Origin: DATCMU01 sp036563245
GTDB taxonomy: Bacteria; Pseudomonadota; Alphaproteobacteria; Rhizobiales; Devosiaceae
DNA length: 64,000 nt
Reading direction: 5' to 3'
Assembly (NCBI GenBank): GCA_036563245.1
Contig: DATCMU010000028.1
Span: forward strand, 1 to 64,000
Shown: positions 1-7,778 of the stretch, piece after piece
How positions within the stretch are numbered: the first letter of the stretch is position 1
Layout of the letters: every line of letters starts with the position of its first letter
The notes under the pieces: generated by a model
What the model was told of the DNA's origin: nothing
The model's database searches: none
What the model saw: only the letters and a program-made list of their open reading frames with translations
Program-made: the position numbers and the translations under genes

Positions 1-980
1 TTGACGATAACCCTCCCCTTGATGCGGCCGTTCAGGATCTCGTCCGCCGCCCAGGGCAGCGCGTCGAGGCCGATCTCCTTGACCATGCCCGAATAGACAA
101 CGCTGTCGAACAGATCCGCCAGCCTGTCCCATCCCGATACGCGCGCCGCATAGGGCTGCATCACGCTGTCGATCCCGTAAAGGGTAATGCCGCGCAGGAT
201 GAAGGGGATCACGCTGCCTTCCCAGTTGATGCCTCCGGCATTTCCAACGAGCGCCACCGCCCCGTCATAGGCCACCTGCTTCAGGATACGGCCGAGCATC
301 GGCCCGCCCACCGGATCGATGACCCCCGCCCAGCGCGCGCTTTCGAGCGCCTTCTTGTCGGGGCCGGCGAACTCGTCGCGCGTCAGGACTTCCTGCGCGC
401 CAAGCCTGATCAGGTGCTGGGCAAGTTCGGGCCGGCCGCTGACGGCAACGACCCGGTGCCCAAGGCGGGACAGCAGGTATACCGCGATGGAGCCGACCCC
501 GCCCCCGGCGCCGGTCACCAGCACATCGCCGCTTGCAGGGGTCAGTCCGTCGGCCTTTAGCCTGTTGATCGCCATCATCGCCGTGAGGCCCGCCGTACCC
601 AGGCACATGGCTTCGCGGGCGGAGAACTTCTTCGGCATTGGCACCAGCCAGTCCGCCTTCACCCTGGCGCGTTCGGCGAAGCCGCCCCAATGCGTTTCCC
701 CCACCCGCCATCCGGTCAGGATCACCGCCTGCCCGGGATGGTAGCGATGGTCATGGCTTTCCACCACGCGCCCGGCGAAATCGATGCCGCCCACGTGAGG
801 ATAATGTCGGACCAGACCGCCCTTCCCCGTGAGGCAAAGCGCATCCTTGTAGTTGAAGCCCGCCCACTCGACCGAAACAATCACTTCGCCTTCCGGCAGC
901 TGGGTTTCCCCGATCATCTGCACAGATGAAGAGATCTCGCCGTCAGCCGATTTTTCCGTCACGAGCGCCCGAAACGCCAT
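1..980 (-). CDS. acuI: AcuI-like acrylyl-CoA reductase / YhdH-type quinone oxidoreductase (3' end cut)
   Basis: This is a medium-chain dehydrogenase/reductase of the YhdH/AcuI branch. The family reduces acrylyl-CoA to propionyl-CoA with NADPH in the cytoplasm. The N-terminus MAFRALVTEK and the segment WAGFNYKDALCLTGKGG are typical of the group. A glycine-rich nucleotide-binding stretch (VTGAGGGVGSIAVYLLSRLG) lies near residue 155, and zinc ligands are absent, as expected. The reading frame is still open at base 1 after GRVIV, so only a few C-terminal residues are missing. It starts 12 nt after the symporter-kinase stop, with AAGGA upstream of the ATG, so it is probably the last gene of the leftward operon. 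Its place beside short-chain acyl regulators fits propionate or acrylate metabolism. The exact substrate is inferred. Confidence 0.85.
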   Translation of the reverse strand, partial: MAFRALVTEKSADGEISSSVQMIGETQLPEGEVIVSVEWAGFNYKDALCLTGKGGLVRHYPHVGGIDFAGRVVESHDHRYHPGQAVILTGWRVGETHWGGFAERARVKADWLVPMPKKFSAREAMCLGTAGLTAMMAINRLKADGLTPASGDVLVTGAGGGVGSIAVYLLSRLGHRVVAVSGRPELAQHLIRLGAQEVLTRDEFAGPDKKALESARWAGVIDPVGGPMLGRILKQVAYDGAVALVGNAGGINWEGSVIPFILRGITLYGIDSVMQPYAARVSGWDRLADLFDSVVYSGMVKEIGLDALPWAADEILNGRIKGRVIV

Positions 981-992
981 TTTCACTGATCC

Positions 993-3743
993 TTACCTGG
1001 CTTTTTCTGTTACCCCCGGCTGGCGTCCAGCGACACCGCCGACCAATGGCAGGGTGACACGGAAACACGCGCCTCTGCCAGTCCCGTCGGCAAGCTCGAG
1101 CTTGCCATTCATGCGCCGGACGATCTGCATGCTGATCGCCAGCCCGAGCCCGGATCCGCCTTCGTCCGGACTGCCCCCGCGCCGCCCGCGCGAGAATTTC
1201 TCGAATATTCTCTTGCGGTCCGGCGGCGCTATGCCGGGGCCGTTGTCGGCCACCTCCACCACGTAGTTGCGGCGCACGCGCATCGAGGACACCCGTACGA
1301 CCGGAGCGGGCGCATCGTTGTACTTGATCGCATTGGTCAAGAGATTGATGAATACCTGCGCGAGCCGATCCGCGTCGCCGCTCACCGTGGCCGAGCGCAC
1401 CCGGTCCCCGATTTCGATGGCCATGCTGCGCTGGCGGGCCAGCGGCTCACATACCGCAAGGGCCCTGCTCAGGGTTTCCTCGGCATCCACCGGCACCCTT
1501 TCCCACTCGCGCTCACCGCGCTCAAGCGCGCTGAGATCGAGGATTTCATCGAGCAGCTTGGTGAGCCGGAGGCTCTCGTTATGGATGGTGGACAAGAAGC
1601 GGTCGCGCTGGCCGGGTTCGAGGTCGTCATGGCTAAGCAGGATTTCCGAGAACGATCGGATCGATGTCATGGGCGTACGCACTTCATGACTGACCTGGGA
1701 CAAGAAATCGTCCTTCTGGCTATCCAGTTCCCTCAGGCGGGCATTGGCCTGCTGCAGCATCTGCGCGGTCGATCGCAGTTCCGCCGACTTCTGCTCGAGC
1801 TGCTGCGAATATTCGATCACCTGCTGCGTCTCGTCGGCAATCCGCATCACCTCTTCAAGCGACACCTCGTCGCCGGATACCACTTTTGAAAGCATCACAT
1901 GCGCGGACGCCGCGCCGATCGAGCCGGCCAGTTCGCGTTCCAGCCGGCCGATGAGTTCCGGCGTCGGCTCGATGCCCGCGCGCGAAACGCCACGCTCCCG
2001 CGCAAAGCCTTCGAACAGTCCGAGCGCGCGCTCCACGCCGAGCACCCGCTGCGCCACGAAGAACAGGTCGTTGGCAGTGGCCGAACCGCGAATGAAATTG
2101 GCGTGTTCGCCCGAGGGCCTGCGAAACACATCGACGAACAGGGTGGACTGGATCCGCTCCAGCGCCGATTGCCGGGTCATCAGGGAAACCAGGACCAGGG
2201 TCGCCGAATTCAGGAACAGGCTCCAGAACACCGAATGAACCAGCGGATCGAATCCGGTGAGACCGAACAGGGCCTCCGGCCGCAGGAAGCCGATGCCGAA
2301 CGGCCCGGTCGCCATCAGGCTCGCGACCGCCGGGCTGGCCGACTGGAAGCTCGGCAGGAACATGCTCCATGCCCAGACCGCGAAGCCGACCGCGGTGGCA
2401 GCAATGGCCCCCTTCACGGTCGCCTCCCGCCAGTAGAGCGCGGCGATCAGCGGCGGCAGGAACTGGGCGACGCCAGCAAAGGATATCAGCCCGATCGGCG
2501 CCAATGCGCCGGAATCCCCGGTCAGCCAGAAATAGACAAGCCCCAGGAACAGGATCACCGCAATCGAGATGCGGCGCGAGTTCAAGAGGAGCCGCGACAC
2601 GTCCTGGCCCTCCCCCAGTCCGATACCTATGGGGCTGCGCAGGGCAATCGGCATCACGATATGGTTAGACACCATGATCGAGAGCGCGATGGTGGCCACG
2701 ATGATCATCGAGGTCGCTGACGAGAACCCGCCAATGAATGCAAACAGCGCCAGGAAATTCTGCCCCGCGTGCAAAGGCAGGGTCAGCACGAACATGTCGG
2801 GGTTGGCCCCCGCCGGCATCACCGAAAGGCCGAACAGAGCGATGGGCATGGTGAACAGGCTCATGACCATGAGATAGGCGGGAAACGCCCACCCGGCGGT
2901 TCTGAGGTGATCCTCGTCGGAATTCTCCACGACCGTGATCTGGAACTGGCGGGGCAGGCAGATGACCGCTGCGCCGGAAAGCACCAGTATCGACACCCAG
3001 CGTGGTCCGAATGTGTCCCCGGAGAAGATGTCGACGCCCTTTTCGACCGCCCTGTCGTAGACGGCCTCGATGCCCCCGCTGGCGAAGAAAACCACGAAAA
3101 CGCCCACCGATACCAGGGCCACCAGCTTGACGATGGCCTCGAACGCGATGGCCGCCACCACGCCGTGATGCTGCTCCTTGGCGTCGACGTTCCTTGTGCC
3201 GAACAGGATCGTGAACAATGCCATGCCCGCAGCAATACCGAGCGCAAGAGTGGCATCGCTGGCGCCCGAAAGCCCACCGGCCTGCGAGGTATTGAGCGCC
3301 CCCACCACCTGGATCGATGTCGTGATCGCCTTGAGCTGCAGGGCGATATAGGGCGTGGTGCCGATCACCGCGATCAGCGTGACCAGGACCGCAAGGCGCC
3401 CGGACTTGCCAAAGCGCGACGACAAAAGGTCCGCCACCGAGGTGATGCGTAGCGTGCGCCCGATGCGCACCAGCTTTCTCAGGATGTACCACCAGCCCAC
3501 GAACACGATGGTGGGCCCAAGATAGATGGCGAGGAACTCGAAGCCGCCACGCGCCGCGGAACCGACGGCGCCATAGAAGGTCCAGCTTGTGCAATAGACC
3601 GAAATCGAAAGGGTATAGATGAGCGGCGACCTGAGGAAGCGCGCCTCGCCCCTTCGTGCGCGATAGTCGGACACATAGGCCAGGACGAACAACAGGCCCA
3701 CATAGGCGACCGCGCTACCGACGACGAAATTGGTGGTCAGCAT
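993..3743 (-). CDS. sodium/solute symporter-like sensor histidine kinase (CrbS/CbrA type)
   Basis: The protein of about 916 residues fuses an N-terminal SSS-family membrane domain (roughly residues 5-530, about 13 hydrophobic segments) to a cytoplasmic linker and coiled coil (about 600-675) and a histidine kinase core. The kinase boxes are visible: H-box FLSQVSHEVRTPM (His about 686), N-box INLLTNAIKYN, G1 DNGPGIAP and G2 GSGLGLAIS. The family includes CrbS, which controls acetyl-CoA synthetase genes, and CbrA, which senses histidine. The transporter part may sense or carry the ligand. The ATG overlaps the previous stop as TGATG; an in-frame GTG lies one codon earlier (3746). The preceding receiver-only regulator in the same operon is the likely phosphate acceptor. 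An acs-like gene 8 kb away supports a CrbS-like role, by inference. Confidence 0.9.
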   Translation of the reverse strand: MLTTNFVVGSAVAYVGLLFVLAYVSDYRARRGEARFLRSPLIYTLSISVYCTSWTFYGAVGSAARGGFEFLAIYLGPTIVFVGWWYILRKLVRIGRTLRITSVADLLSSRFGKSGRLAVLVTLIAVIGTTPYIALQLKAITTSIQVVGALNTSQAGGLSGASDATLALGIAAGMALFTILFGTRNVDAKEQHHGVVAAIAFEAIVKLVALVSVGVFVVFFASGGIEAVYDRAVEKGVDIFSGDTFGPRWVSILVLSGAAVICLPRQFQITVVENSDEDHLRTAGWAFPAYLMVMSLFTMPIALFGLSVMPAGANPDMFVLTLPLHAGQNFLALFAFIGGFSSATSMIIVATIALSIMVSNHIVMPIALRSPIGIGLGEGQDVSRLLLNSRRISIAVILFLGLVYFWLTGDSGALAPIGLISFAGVAQFLPPLIAALYWREATVKGAIAATAVGFAVWAWSMFLPSFQSASPAVASLMATGPFGIGFLRPEALFGLTGFDPLVHSVFWSLFLNSATLVLVSLMTRQSALERIQSTLFVDVFRRPSGEHANFIRGSATANDLFFVAQRVLGVERALGLFEGFARERGVSRAGIEPTPELIGRLERELAGSIGAASAHVMLSKVVSGDEVSLEEVMRIADETQQVIEYSQQLEQKSAELRSTAQMLQQANARLRELDSQKDDFLSQVSHEVRTPMTSIRSFSEILLSHDDLEPGQRDRFLSTIHNESLRLTKLLDEILDLSALERGEREWERVPVDAEETLSRALAVCEPLARQRSMAIEIGDRVRSATVSGDADRLAQVFINLLTNAIKYNDAPAPVVRVSSMRVRRNYVVEVADNGPGIAPPDRKRIFEKFSRGRRGGSPDEGGSGLGLAISMQIVRRMNGKLELADGTGRGACFRVTLPLVGGVAGRQPGVTEKAR

Positions 3744-3988
3744 CACGAAGCGCCAGGGCCGTCGGCCGGGGGATCGGGTGGGCGCTCGGCGCGCGGCAAG
3801 AGCCGCGACAACCTAAACGCCGCAAGGATCAGAAGCATCCACACTCCGAAGACGTAGTAGACCTCGAGCGGCACGCCGAACAGCCGCACCTCGACATTGA
3901 ACACGTTGATGATGGGCGGAAAGATCAGCGCGGCCCCGAACACGGGCAATGCGAAGGCGGCATTCTCTATGCGGCGGTGCTCGGGCAT
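3743..3988 (-). CDS. small two-helix membrane protein preceding the symporter kinase
   Basis: This 81-residue protein has two predicted membrane segments, about residues 12-32 (AFALPVFGAALIFPPIINVF) and 44-62 (VYYVFGVWMLLILAAFRLS), and a proline-rich cytoplasmic tail. Its TGA stop overlaps the kinase start (TGATG), and it begins 8 nt after the response-regulator stop, so translation is probably coupled. Small two-helix partners are known beside some SSS-family symporters, such as the DUF485 and DUF4212 proteins that accompany solute symporters. This one does not clearly match either by eye. An accessory subunit of the symporter-like sensor is the natural guess. No catalytic motif is visible. 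Confidence 0.75.
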   Translation of the reverse strand: MPEHRRIENAAFALPVFGAALIFPPIINVFNVEVRLFGVPLEVYYVFGVWMLLILAAFRLSRLLPRAERPPDPPADGPGAS

Positions 3989-3996
3989 CTTGGGTC

Positions 3997-4401
3997 TCAG
4001 GATCTGCTTTCCCCGCCTCCTGTCGCAGCGCTCCGCGCCTCGAGAAGCTCGCGCACGGCGCCCACGACATCCGCGTTGGCATAAGGCTTTGTCACGAATC
4101 GGTCGGCACCGAGATCCTCGGCGATACGCCGGTCCTGCTGCTGGCCCTTGGCAGTCAGCACCAGGACGGGAAGGCTACGGGTCGCCTCTTCCGACCTGAT
4201 GAGCTTGAGTACCTCGAAGCCGGAACGCTTGGGAAGCATGAGGTCCAGGACCACAACCCTTGGCTGCAGGAGACGAACCGCGTCGATGGCCGCTTCGCCG
4301 TCCGTGACCGAACTGATCGTCCAGCCGGCACGACGAAGTATGAAATCGAGCGATTCAAGGATGCTCGGTTCGTCTTCGGCTATCAGGACATCGACTGACA
4401 A
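3997..4401 (-). CDS. single-domain response regulator (CheY-like receiver)
   Basis: This 134-residue protein consists of a receiver domain only. It has an acidic pair at Glu9/Asp10 (LIAEDEPS), phospho-acceptor Asp53 (VVVLDLMLPKRSGF), Thr83 (LVLTAKG) and Lys105 (FVTKPY), so it should be phosphorylatable. No output domain follows. I chose a TTG start at 4401-4399 because GGAGGGG lies 4 nt upstream and the protein then begins directly at the first receiver strand. An upstream in-frame ATG at 4455 would add residues unlike the family and abut the stop of the XRE gene. It lies just ahead of the small membrane protein and the symporter kinase and is probably that kinase's partner, acting by protein contact or as a phosphorelay intermediate. 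Confidence 0.88.
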   Translation of the reverse strand: MSVDVLIAEDEPSILESLDFILRRAGWTISSVTDGEAAIDAVRLLQPRVVVLDLMLPKRSGFEVLKLIRSEEATRSLPVLVLTAKGQQQDRRIAEDLGADRFVTKPYANADVVGAVRELLEARSAATGGGESRS

Positions 4402-4455
4402 TTTTCCCCTCCATGCCAGGTCTTCGCGCCCGGTCTTTTCGCAAGTTAATCGCAA

Positions 4456-6084
4456 TCAGTCCGTTGCGCCAAGGTCAAAGCCTCTCGGCACAAGGGGCTC
4501 GCGCTGCATACCCTCCGCACCGGGTGTTGCAAGCGCCTCTTCCTGCCGGTGCACGCATTCGCGCCGGATGCACAGCCGGCAGGCCGGGCCAACGGGCACA
4601 TCGCCCGAACCTGTCGAGAGTTCGAGCCCGTCTGCATAGACCGTGCGGTCGGCATTCAGCACATGCGTGGCGAGTTGCACCGAAGACGGCACCGCGCGCT
4701 CGCTGAACGTGGCGGCGCGGCGCGCCACGGTCTTGGCGACGAAAAGGTAGCGTGAATTGTCGGGGAAACGGACAATCTGACGCACCACCTGGCCGGGCGT
4801 CGAAAACGCCCCGTAGATGGCCCAGAGCGGACAGGCATGGCCAACGCTGGGAAGCTGCAGGCCGGGCAACGGAAAATGCTTGGTCAACCGGCCGGCCGGA
4901 TCGGATCTGAGGAAGCCAAAGGCAATCCCCTCCTCTCCCGGCCGCCGCAAGGTGACCAGCCGGTGCGCAACCTGCTCGAAACTGGCGGTATAGGTCTGGG
5001 CGAGGAAGTCGATGTCATAGCGCTGGCGTTCGGCATCCTCGAGAAACCGCGAATAGGGCAACACCATCGCGCCTGCGACATAGGAGCCCATGGCGCGATA
5101 GCCAAGGCGGCGCGAGGCGGCGGATGTCAGCCGCCCGTCGTCGACAAGCCCCTGCAGGACATCCGGCGCAGCCAGTTCGGCAAACAGGCGTGCCAACTGG
5201 AACTGCCGTGTCGCCGCGGTCGTCGAGCCCTGGAACCACATTACGCGCCGATCGGCGTCATAGCGGTACTGGCCGGGAAATCCCGTTTCGCCCGGACGAT
5301 GGCCACTCCCCCTGCGCACAGCGACGCCGAACCGATGCTCGAGCACCGCCGCGAGCGCCGCCTCGCCGAACGGCCCGGCGGCCAGCGCCTCGGCGCGCAG
5401 GACTTCCGCCACTTCCTCAAGCGCGGGAAAATGATTGTTCTCCTGAATGATGAGGTCGTCCAGTTCGCGGGCCGGACTGAGCGATCGCCGGCGTACCGCC
5501 GATCGTTCGAACTGCCGGATCAGGGTGCGCGCAACGTCCGACAGGGCCCGCGAGTCGCGGTTGATCGAGGTGCGGAACCGCAACCTGTCGGCCTCGCTGA
5601 GATCCGAAACGTCCTCGAGGATTTCCGCGCTCGAGCGGACCGCGGTAATGTGGTTGAGGATCTGGTGCAGCAATTCGGCCAGCAAGGGATCCGAATTCAG
5701 CCGGTTGGCATAGGCTTCCGCGCTCGAAACCGCATCGCCATAGGCTCGATAGAGACGCGCCATTGCTGCCGCCGCGGCGGGAGACTGGGCCACAAGGGCC
5801 TGGATATCCGGCGAATCGAGCCGGGCCGGCTCCAGAACCGGATCGGAGAACGCCTCCTCAAGCACGTGGATCAGGCGCTGCTCGCTTTCTCCGGTCAGCG
5901 CCTCGATTCCAAGTCCCAGTTCAGCGGCGATGCGCTGCAGCAGCTTGCCGCCCACGTCGCGCTTGTTGCGTTCGATCAGATTGAGATAGCTCGCAGAAAT
6001 GCCGATGCGGCGCGCCAGTTCCGCCTGCGAAACCCCTTGGGATTTCCGGCCATTGACGATGCGTATGCCGATCGGTGCGCGCAT
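4456..6084 (-). CDS. XRE-family regulator of the short-chain fatty acyl (ScfR/RamB/PrpR-like) type
   Basis: This 542-residue regulator has an N-terminal helix-turn-helix (residues 5-60, AELARRIGISASYLNLIERNKR) followed by a long ligand-binding region. The C-terminal half has the conserved cysteine-bearing segments of the family (HACPLWAIYGAF and CRLCIRRECVHRQ). Characterised relatives, RamB, MccR/PccR and mycobacterial PrpR, respond to short-chain acyl-CoAs and control acetate, propionate and glyoxylate metabolism. The ATG at 6084 is chosen over 6138 because GAGGAGAA precedes it and the HTH then starts near residue 5. It diverges from the ABC-transporter operon across a short intergenic region containing a perfect palindrome, so it probably controls both directions and itself. 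The acyl-CoA ligand is inferred from the family. Confidence 0.88.
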   Translation of the reverse strand: MRAPIGIRIVNGRKSQGVSQAELARRIGISASYLNLIERNKRDVGGKLLQRIAAELGLGIEALTGESEQRLIHVLEEAFSDPVLEPARLDSPDIQALVAQSPAAAAAMARLYRAYGDAVSSAEAYANRLNSDPLLAELLHQILNHITAVRSSAEILEDVSDLSEADRLRFRTSINRDSRALSDVARTLIRQFERSAVRRRSLSPARELDDLIIQENNHFPALEEVAEVLRAEALAAGPFGEAALAAVLEHRFGVAVRRGSGHRPGETGFPGQYRYDADRRVMWFQGSTTAATRQFQLARLFAELAAPDVLQGLVDDGRLTSAASRRLGYRAMGSYVAGAMVLPYSRFLEDAERQRYDIDFLAQTYTASFEQVAHRLVTLRRPGEEGIAFGFLRSDPAGRLTKHFPLPGLQLPSVGHACPLWAIYGAFSTPGQVVRQIVRFPDNSRYLFVAKTVARRAATFSERAVPSSVQLATHVLNADRTVYADGLELSTGSGDVPVGPACRLCIRRECVHRQEEALATPGAEGMQREPLVPRGFDLGATD

Positions 6085-6098
6085 TTTCCGTTCTCCTC

Positions 6099-6116
6099 GT
6101 GTAAAAGAATTTACAC
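6099..6116. promoter_or_regulatory. 18-bp perfect palindrome, candidate ScfR operator
   Basis: GTGTAAA-AGAA-TTTACAC is a perfect 7-bp inverted repeat with a 4-bp centre, lying 15 bp upstream of the XRE regulator's start. A further TTTACA half-site occurs at 6161-6166 within the possible rightward promoter. Position between divergent genes, next to a helix-turn-helix regulator, suggests an autoregulatory operator. The sequence shows only the symmetry; binding is inferred. Confidence 0.55.
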
Positions 6117-6141
6117 AAATCACTGCGGCAAAGTACAATTA

Positions 6142-6168
6142 TTGACAGAATATCGCTTTGTTTACAAT
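6142..6168 (+). promoter_or_regulatory. possible sigma-70 promoter for the ABC-transporter operon
   Basis: TTGACA (6142-6147) and TACAAT (6163-6168) point rightward toward the binding-protein gene that starts at 6267. The spacer is only 15 bp, shorter than the 17 bp optimum, so the assignment is weak. The candidate -10 overlaps a TTTACA half-site that matches the palindrome at 6099-6116, which would let the regulator occlude the promoter. Confidence 0.3.
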
Positions 6169-6266
6169 GACCTGTTGTGCCCGTTTTCAAACAGGCGCTA
6201 ATCTGTTCCCCGGTGACAGGGCGCCGGCATCGCATCGGGTCCGCACCAGTTCTAGAGGAGGAGATA

Positions 6267-7667
6267 ATGACCGAACACGACAGGGGGCCGAGCAGACGCA
6301 AGGTCCTTAAGGCGGGCGCGGCCGGCCTTATCGGCATAGGTTTGACTCCGACGATCTTCAGTCGGGGTTACGCCGCAGAATATCTCAACGAGCCGACCGG
6401 AAGCACGGTGAAATTCGGTTTCAACGTGCCCCAGACAGGTCCCTATTCGGCCGAAGGCAAGGATGAGCTTCTGGCTCAGCAACTCGCGGTCGAGCACCTG
6501 AATGGTGAAGGCGACGGCGGCATGCTGAACACGATGACGTCCAGGGCCCTCAAGGGCAATGGCGTGCTCGGCAAGAAGGTCGAGTTCGTCACCGGCGATA
6601 CGCAGACCAAATCCGACGCCGCCCGCGCAGCGGCCCGCTCGATGATCGAGAAGGATGGCGTCGTCATGATCAACGGCGGTTCGTCCTCGGGCGTCGCCGT
6701 CGCGGTGCAGAGCCTCTGCCAGGAGATGGGCATCATCTTCATGGCCGGCCTCACGCACTCCAACGACACCACCGGCAAGGACAAGAAGGCGAACGGTTTC
6801 CGTCACTTCTTCGACGCCTACATGTCGGGTGCCGCGTTGGGCCCGGTGCTGGCCAAGGCCTATGGCAAGGACCGTCGTTTCTACATGCTGACGTCCGACT
6901 ACACCTGGGGCTGGACCCAGGCCGCGTCCATGCAGAAGTTCCTCGAAGCCGAGGGTTGGCAGTTGGTCAAGGACGTGCGTACCCCCGTGGGTGCGGGCGA
7001 TTTCTCGTCCTACATTACCCCGGTGCTTCAGTCCGGCGCGGACGTACTGATCCTGAATCACTATGGCGGAGACATGGTGAACTCGCTGACCCAGTCGGTG
7101 CAGTTCGGTCTTCGCGACAAGCAGGCCAACGGCAAGAACTTCGAAATCGTGGTTCCGCTCTATTCGGAACTGATGGCCGAAGGTGCCGGCGAGAACATCA
7201 AGGGCGTCTATGGCTCGATGAACTGGAACTGGCAGCTCGACAATCCGGGCACCAAGGCCTTCGTCAAGTCGTTCGGCGAGAAGTACGGCCGTCCGCCGTC
7301 CAACTCGGCCCAGACCTGCTACGTGCAGACGCTGTTGTACGCGGATGCCGCCGAGCGGGCCGGAACCTTCAATCCCTGCGGCGTGGTCGCAGCGCTTGAG
7401 GAAAATACCGGCAGCCTCGACGGGATCGACTCCCCGGCCAACAAGGGTTTCCTGTTCGACGGCATGGGTAATGGCAAGACCCTTTATCGGTCGGCCGATC
7501 ACCAGTGCTTCAAGGACGCCCTTGTCATGAAGGGCAAGGACAACCCGACCAACCAGTACGACATTCTCGAGATCGTCGAGACGACGCCGGTCTCCAAGCT
7601 CTGGTACGAGCCGGACAACGAGATGTTCGCTGGTGGCGATCTGGGCAAGTGTAACCCGGGCGTCTAA
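6267..7667 (+). CDS. branched-chain-amino-acid/urea-type ABC transporter substrate-binding protein
   Basis: This 466-residue periplasmic binding protein (Peripla_BP_6 fold) begins with a twin-arginine-like signal: SRRKVLKAGAAG, a hydrophobic stretch, then cleavage near GYAAE (about residue 34). The ATG at 6267 has GAGGAGATA just upstream; the longer frame from 6177 has no such site. Core features are the opening strand VKFGFNVPQTGPYSAEGKD and the segments MINGGSSSGVAVAVQ and MNWNWQLDNPG. It is longer than typical LivJ (about 370), closer to UrtA/amide-type proteins. It heads an operon with LivH, LivM, LivG and LivF homologues and an Acs-family enzyme, and diverges from an ScfR regulator. A short-chain carboxylate ligand is therefore plausible but unproven; an amide or amino acid cannot be excluded. 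Confidence 0.9.
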   Translation: MTEHDRGPSRRKVLKAGAAGLIGIGLTPTIFSRGYAAEYLNEPTGSTVKFGFNVPQTGPYSAEGKDELLAQQLAVEHLNGEGDGGMLNTMTSRALKGNGVLGKKVEFVTGDTQTKSDAARAAARSMIEKDGVVMINGGSSSGVAVAVQSLCQEMGIIFMAGLTHSNDTTGKDKKANGFRHFFDAYMSGAALGPVLAKAYGKDRRFYMLTSDYTWGWTQAASMQKFLEAEGWQLVKDVRTPVGAGDFSSYITPVLQSGADVLILNHYGGDMVNSLTQSVQFGLRDKQANGKNFEIVVPLYSELMAEGAGENIKGVYGSMNWNWQLDNPGTKAFVKSFGEKYGRPPSNSAQTCYVQTLLYADAAERAGTFNPCGVVAALEENTGSLDGIDSPANKGFLFDGMGNGKTLYRSADHQCFKDALVMKGKDNPTNQYDILEIVETTPVSKLWYEPDNEMFAGGDLGKCNPGV

Positions 7668-7688
7668 TCACTTCGGCAGACACTGAAC

Positions 7689-7718
7689 TGGCCAACCGCG
7701 CAATCGCGCGGTTGGCCA
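7689..7718 (+). promoter_or_regulatory. intercistronic 13-bp perfect hairpin after the binding-protein gene
   Basis: Arms 7689-7701 and 7706-7718 are perfectly complementary (core GGCCAACCGCGC) around an AATC loop. It starts 21 nt after the stop of the binding-protein gene and has no T-tract behind it. It is therefore more likely a partial terminator or mRNA-stabilising hairpin, raising binding-protein output over the permease genes, than a full stop. Confidence 0.7.
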
Positions 7719-7778
7719 CCTACAGGTTTGGCTGATCACCGTTTCCTGGCGCATCGTTCTATTCGGAAGGCGGAACCA

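Noticed and set aside
4837..6201. 454-codon open frame opposite the ScfR regulator, plus strand
   Set aside because: It mirrors the G+C-rich codon bias of the real gene, its protein is rich in Arg/Gly/Gln with no recognisable domain, and it runs over the divergent promoter.
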